Below are positions 61,183 through 64,000 of a stretch of DNA of 64,000 nucleotides, in pieces; within the stretch, counting starts at the first letter, position 1; every line of letters starts with the position of its first letter. The translations under genes were made by a program, and so were the position numbers. This stretch comes from Desulfitobacterium dehalogenans ATCC 51507 (GTDB taxonomy: Bacteria > Bacillota > Desulfitobacteriia > Desulfitobacteriales > Desulfitobacteriaceae), in assembly GCF_000243155.2 (NCBI RefSeq), contig NC_018017.1, forward strand, positions 2,542,001 to 2,606,000. The letters are read 5' to 3'. Under the pieces are notes generated by a model. The model saw only the letters and a program-made list of their open reading frames with translations. It had not been told where the DNA came from and did not search any database.

Positions 61183-61305
61183 AAGGTGCACTCCTTCCGA
61201 CAACGTCTGCATTTCCTTCCCAATTCTCAAAAGACCGATTAACCAGCCTGATACTATTATGGAGATTTGCCCATAAAAAAATGCAGGCCAACCTTCCTGC
61301 ATCCT

Positions 61306-61620
61306 TCATCTTCCTATGATTATAATCCAAGAGCGGCGAATTAAGTCATGAGCCAAGGATGAGCTGACTTTTCCATAATGTCGGAACTCCCTGGATAATC
61401 TGCTGCCAAGGTATTGTCCCATGAAATAAGCAGCCACAAAAAGTAAGAGTGTTAAGGCCCCGGATAATTCCAAATGATTTCTCAGCAGGGCAACAAAAGG
61501 CACCGGAAAATGGACCGCCATAAACCATTGTACGGAAAGCTTCTTTACATTCTCCCGCCAATAACCAAACGGAATATTGAGCAGACAGACGAACATCAAA
61601 TTCAAAACTATGAGAACCAC
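61306..61620 (-). CDS. Unknown membrane protein, about 104 aa
   Basis: Start uncertain: GTG 61620 (AGGGGGAAT six bases ahead) or ATG 61626/61641. About 104 residues with two or three membrane helices (LIVLNLMFVCLLNIPFGYW; ALTLLLFVAAYFMGQYLG). Basic loop SRLSREFRHYGK. The family is not recognised. It lies 123 bp before the TepA-like start and is probably in that unit. Confidence 0.65.
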   Translation of the reverse strand: MVLIVLNLMFVCLLNIPFGYWRENVKKLSVQWFMAVHFPVPFVALLRNHLELSGALTLLLFVAAYFMGQYLGSRLSREFRHYGKVSSSLAHDLIRRSWIIIIGR

Positions 61621-61702
61621 TCCCATTCCCCCTCTACTCATCCCTATGTCGTCCTAACCCAATCTATAACGCCCAAAAACCTGTCTTCTTTGCAAATATC
61701 CT

Positions 61703-61731
61703 TTGACAACTCTAGTCGCTTTTTTTAAGAT
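61703..61731 (+). promoter_or_regulatory. Sigma-A promoter of the ABC-F gene
   Basis: TTGACA, 17 bases, TAAGAT. The start codon is 32 bases on, so the leader is short and leaves no room for an attenuator of the kind found before many resistance ABC-F genes. Confidence 0.7.
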
Positions 61732-61762
61732 AGATGAGTATGAAGATAAAAGGAGTTTTATC

Positions 61763-63319
61763 ATGAGCATATTAAATGTAGAAAATGTAAATCACGGCTT
61801 CGGCGGCCGTAAGATTCTGGAAAATACAACCTTCCGCCTTCTTAAAGGGGAACATGTAGGCTTAGTAGGGGCTAACGGAGAAGGGAAATCAACCTTTCTC
61901 GACATTATCACCGGTAAGCTCATTCCTGATGAAGGCAAAGTAGAATGGTCCAACCGGGTGTCCGTGGGTTATCTGGATCAACACACTGTGTTGACCCAAG
62001 GTAAATCCATTCGCGATGTTCTCAGAGAAGCCTTTCAAAAAATGTTCGAGCTGGAAGCTGAAATGTTGGAGCTCTACAACCGCATGGCCGAAGCTACAGA
62101 AGCGCAGATGAACAAAATGATGGAGGATGTAGGCGAAATTCAAACCATACTTGAGAGCAATGGTTTCTACATGATCGATGCCAAGGTGGAGGAAGTGGCT
62201 AACGGTTTAGGCCTCGGTGAAATCGGCCTGGATAAGGATGTAACGGATTTGAGCGGTGGTCAAAGAACAAAAGTCCTCCTGACCAAGCTTTTACTGCAAA
62301 AGCCTACTATATTAATATTGGACGAGCCCACCAACTATTTAGATGCTGAACATATTATTTGGTTAAGCAATTACTTGAAGAACTACGAGAACGCTTTTAT
62401 TCTGGTATCTCATGATATCCCCTTCTTAAATGATGTGGTCAATGTGATCTATCATGTGGAAAATGCAGACTTAACCCGTTATACCGGAAACTACGAGCAA
62501 TTTATGCAGCTCTATCAAATTAAAAAAGAACAAGAGCTGAAGGCTTATGAAAAGCAACAAAAAGAAGTGGACCGCTTGGAAGATTTTATCGCCCGCAACA
62601 AAGCCCGCATCTCCACCACCGGCCGGGCTAAAAGCCGCCAAAAGCAGTTGGACAAAATGGAGATCCTGGAAAAACCCAAAGAGAAAATCAAGCCCCAATT
62701 TCGGTTTAAGGAGGCCAGAAGCCCTGGCAGAGTCATCTTTGAAGCCGAGGATTTGGTTCTTGGCTATAATGAGCCCCTAACCCGCCCCCTCAGTCTGAAA
62801 CTGGAAAGAGGACAGAAAGTGGCCATCCGTGGGGTCAATGGTTTGGGTAAGACCACCCTGCTTAAAACCTTGCTGGGGATCATTCCGTCTATTAGCGGAG
62901 AAGTCATCTTAGGGGACTATCTTTCCCCCGGTTATTTTGAGCAAGAATCCAATCGCGGCAATACCAATACCCCCATCGAGGAGATATGGCAGGAGTATCC
63001 CGGACTCACGAATTATGAAGTTCGTCAAGCTCTGGCCAAATGCGGACTAACCAATGAGCATATCTCCAATAAGATGATGGTCCTAAGCGGTGGAGAAAGT
63101 GCCAAAGTACGCCTCTGTAAGCTCATGCTGAAAGACATCAATTTCCTCGTTCTGGACGAGCCCACCAACCATCTTGATGTAGATGCCAAGGACGAGCTAA
63201 AGAAGGCCATCAAGGAGTTTAAGGGTACGGTTCTTTTAGTATCCCATGATCCTGACTTCTACAGTGATTGGGTCAGTGATATCTGGAATTTGGAGCAATG
63301 GACCACTAAAATCGTATAA
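61763..63319 (+). CDS. ABC-F family ATPase
   Basis: 518 residues, ATG 61763 after AAAGGAG. Two ABC domains with no membrane part: Walker A GANGEGKST near 37, LSGGQRTK, DEPTNYLD; linker with charged helices (KKEQELKAYEKQQKEVDRLE); second Walker A GVNGLGKTT near 360, LSGGESAK, DEPTNHLD. ABC-F proteins act on ribosomes: some regulate translation, others protect against antibiotics. It is nearest to the YbiT-like housekeeping members by eye; a resistance role is not shown. Confidence 0.93.
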   Translation: MSILNVENVNHGFGGRKILENTTFRLLKGEHVGLVGANGEGKSTFLDIITGKLIPDEGKVEWSNRVSVGYLDQHTVLTQGKSIRDVLREAFQKMFELEAEMLELYNRMAEATEAQMNKMMEDVGEIQTILESNGFYMIDAKVEEVANGLGLGEIGLDKDVTDLSGGQRTKVLLTKLLLQKPTILILDEPTNYLDAEHIIWLSNYLKNYENAFILVSHDIPFLNDVVNVIYHVENADLTRYTGNYEQFMQLYQIKKEQELKAYEKQQKEVDRLEDFIARNKARISTTGRAKSRQKQLDKMEILEKPKEKIKPQFRFKEARSPGRVIFEAEDLVLGYNEPLTRPLSLKLERGQKVAIRGVNGLGKTTLLKTLLGIIPSISGEVILGDYLSPGYFEQESNRGNTNTPIEEIWQEYPGLTNYEVRQALAKCGLTNEHISNKMMVLSGGESAKVRLCKLMLKDINFLVLDEPTNHLDVDAKDELKKAIKEFKGTVLLVSHDPDFYSDWVSDIWNLEQWTTKIV

Positions 63320-63333
63320 ACACCCTGAACAGC

Positions 63334-63360
63334 ATCCTAGCCGTTAGTAACGGCTAGGAT
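63334..63360 (+). terminator. Terminator of the ABC-F gene
   Basis: Stem ATCCTAGCCGTTA / TAACGGCTAGGAT, then ATTTAATTTT on the plus strand. The convergent phosphatase gene ends inside it. Confidence 0.8.
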
Positions 63361-63942
63361 ATTTAATTTTCCCTCCCACTGCCCCCTATGGTTTTGGCTC
63401 AATAGAGTTAAACATCCGTAATTCTGTTTGAAGCTAAATATATCAGGAAGAGGCAGCCCGAGGGCATGACATAAAATCACCCGATTGACCCCGGCGTGCC
63501 CGACAATAAGGCTGGTTTCAGCATCTGATCGGACAATTCTTTCGAATACCGGGATGATGCGAAGGTAACAATGGAGGAAACTTTCCCCCCCGGGAGGGCG
63601 GTAATTAACAATATCCTCACCTCTCTGCCGGTACTCAGCTGGAAACAGCTCCTGTATTTCACTGAAGAGCCTTCCTTCCCATTCTCCCATCTCTATCTCA
63701 TGCAGATCAGGAAGAACGGTTAAGGATAAGGGGTGTGCTTCGGCTATGATAGCAGCGGTCTCCCGTGACCGGCTTAAAGCACTGCAATAGATCCTGTCTA
63801 AAGGAATCTCCCGTAAACGCTCTTTTAAAGAAAAGGCTTGTTTCCTGCCTTCTGCACTTAAGGGAAGATCCTTAATACCTATATACCTTTTATTTTTGCC
63901 CAATCCTATATCACCATGGCGCACAATATAAACTTTTTTCAT
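63337..63942 (-). CDS. Histidine phosphatase-family protein
   Basis: 201 residues. Phosphoglycerate-mutase fold: catalytic RHG at 8-10, YCSALSRSRETA near 53, EIEMGEWEGR near 83, VGHAGVNR near 147. Related to alpha-ribazole phosphatase (CobC) or broad-specificity phosphatases. The ATG at 63942 overlaps an upstream stop (ATGA), so it is probably coupled with the gene ahead of it. Confidence 0.9.
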   Translation of the reverse strand: MKKVYIVRHGDIGLGKNKRYIGIKDLPLSAEGRKQAFSLKERLREIPLDRIYCSALSRSRETAAIIAEAHPLSLTVLPDLHEIEMGEWEGRLFSEIQELFPAEYRQRGEDIVNYRPPGGESFLHCYLRIIPVFERIVRSDAETSLIVGHAGVNRVILCHALGLPLPDIFSFKQNYGCLTLLSQNHRGQWEGKLNILAVTNG

Positions 63943-64000
63943 ACGAGCATCTTTTGGGGTTCTTCATTGTTTATAGAGACAGTTTGCTCCTTCTGAACCT
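63939..64000 (-). CDS. C-terminal end of an upstream gene, partial
   Basis: The one reading frame open across the window edge gives about 19 residues and ends in TGA at 63939-63941, overlapping the ATG of the phosphatase (ATGA). No function can be told. The overlap supports translation coupling. Confidence 0.4.
   Translation of the reverse strand, partial: VQKEQTVSINNEEPQKMLV

Noticed and set aside
1-64000. CRISPR arrays, prophage or IS transposase genes
   Set aside because: No regularly spaced short direct repeats and no phage structural or transposase motifs were seen in any gene.

Overview
The window looks like the chromosome of an anaerobic, endospore-forming, menaquinone-using Firmicute of the Desulfitobacterium/Peptococcaceae kind. 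The reasons are spoVS, a SpoIIIE/FtsK translocase and the order rodZ-pgsA ... cinA ... recA-recX ... rny ... ymdB-spoVS known from Bacillus and Clostridia; a MenG/UbiE methyltransferase; a Crp/Fnr regulator; strong GGAGG-type ribosome sites with many TTG and GTG starts; and a malyl-CoA gene set whose chemistry is known from the relative Syntrophobotulus glycolicus. The genus is inferred, not proven. Most genes lie on the minus strand.

Layout. 1-8.0 kb: envelope and housekeeping genes (VanW-like, PRC-barrel, permease, YigZ, thioesterase, MenG, asparaginase) and two very small membrane-protein genes. 8.1-12.5 kb: Crp/Fnr regulator, an unknown protein and a Ski2-like helicase. 12.6-16.6 kb: a pspA-ydjG-ydjH-ydjI envelope-stress operon with a sigma-A-type promoter and a terminator between pspA and ydjG. 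16.7-18.6 kb: a structured repeat, rubredoxin, a membrane protein and a HAD phosphatase.

18.7-27.0 kb: seven co-directional minus-strand genes behind one good promoter with a large inverted repeat: ATP-grasp and Rossmann subunits of a malate-CoA ligase, a ferredoxin-like protein between them, a CitE-type malyl-CoA lyase, malic enzyme, LutC, and a fused LutB-LutA protein. With pyruvate oxidation elsewhere this gives a cycle that condenses glyoxylate with acetyl-CoA to malyl-CoA, gains ATP on hydrolysis to malate, and decarboxylates malate to pyruvate. The LUD/CCG proteins would oxidise a 2-hydroxyacid such as lactate or glycolate. This is the most interesting metabolic block.

27-42 kb: small unknown proteins, GNAT, P1 peptidase, TetR, HD protein, aminotransferase, PHP phosphoesterase, dipeptidase, spoVS (with a sigma-H-like promoter), ymdB, rny, recX, recA (consensus promoter and SOS box). 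42-43.3 kb: a Vat/CatB-type acetyltransferase behind a 29-codon leader ORF. 43.7-49.8 kb: DEAD-box helicase, cinA, a short FtsH-like protease, and the repeat-rich gap 46.8-47.7 kb. 49.9-64 kb: pgsA, rimO, YgiQ-like radical SAM, yajQ, rodZ, ymfK, mnmH, ftsK/spoIIIE, TepA-like, ABC-F, histidine phosphatase.

The most novel-looking non-coding signal is a dispersed element of about 270-300 bp (16729-17024, 47379-47649, truncated at 43811-43893). Its ends and nested inner segments pair with each other, its four inner hairpins are kept between copies, and one of those hairpins has different sequence but preserved pairing, which suggests selection on structure. I see no complete rRNA or tRNA gene, no CRISPR array and no transposase gene.
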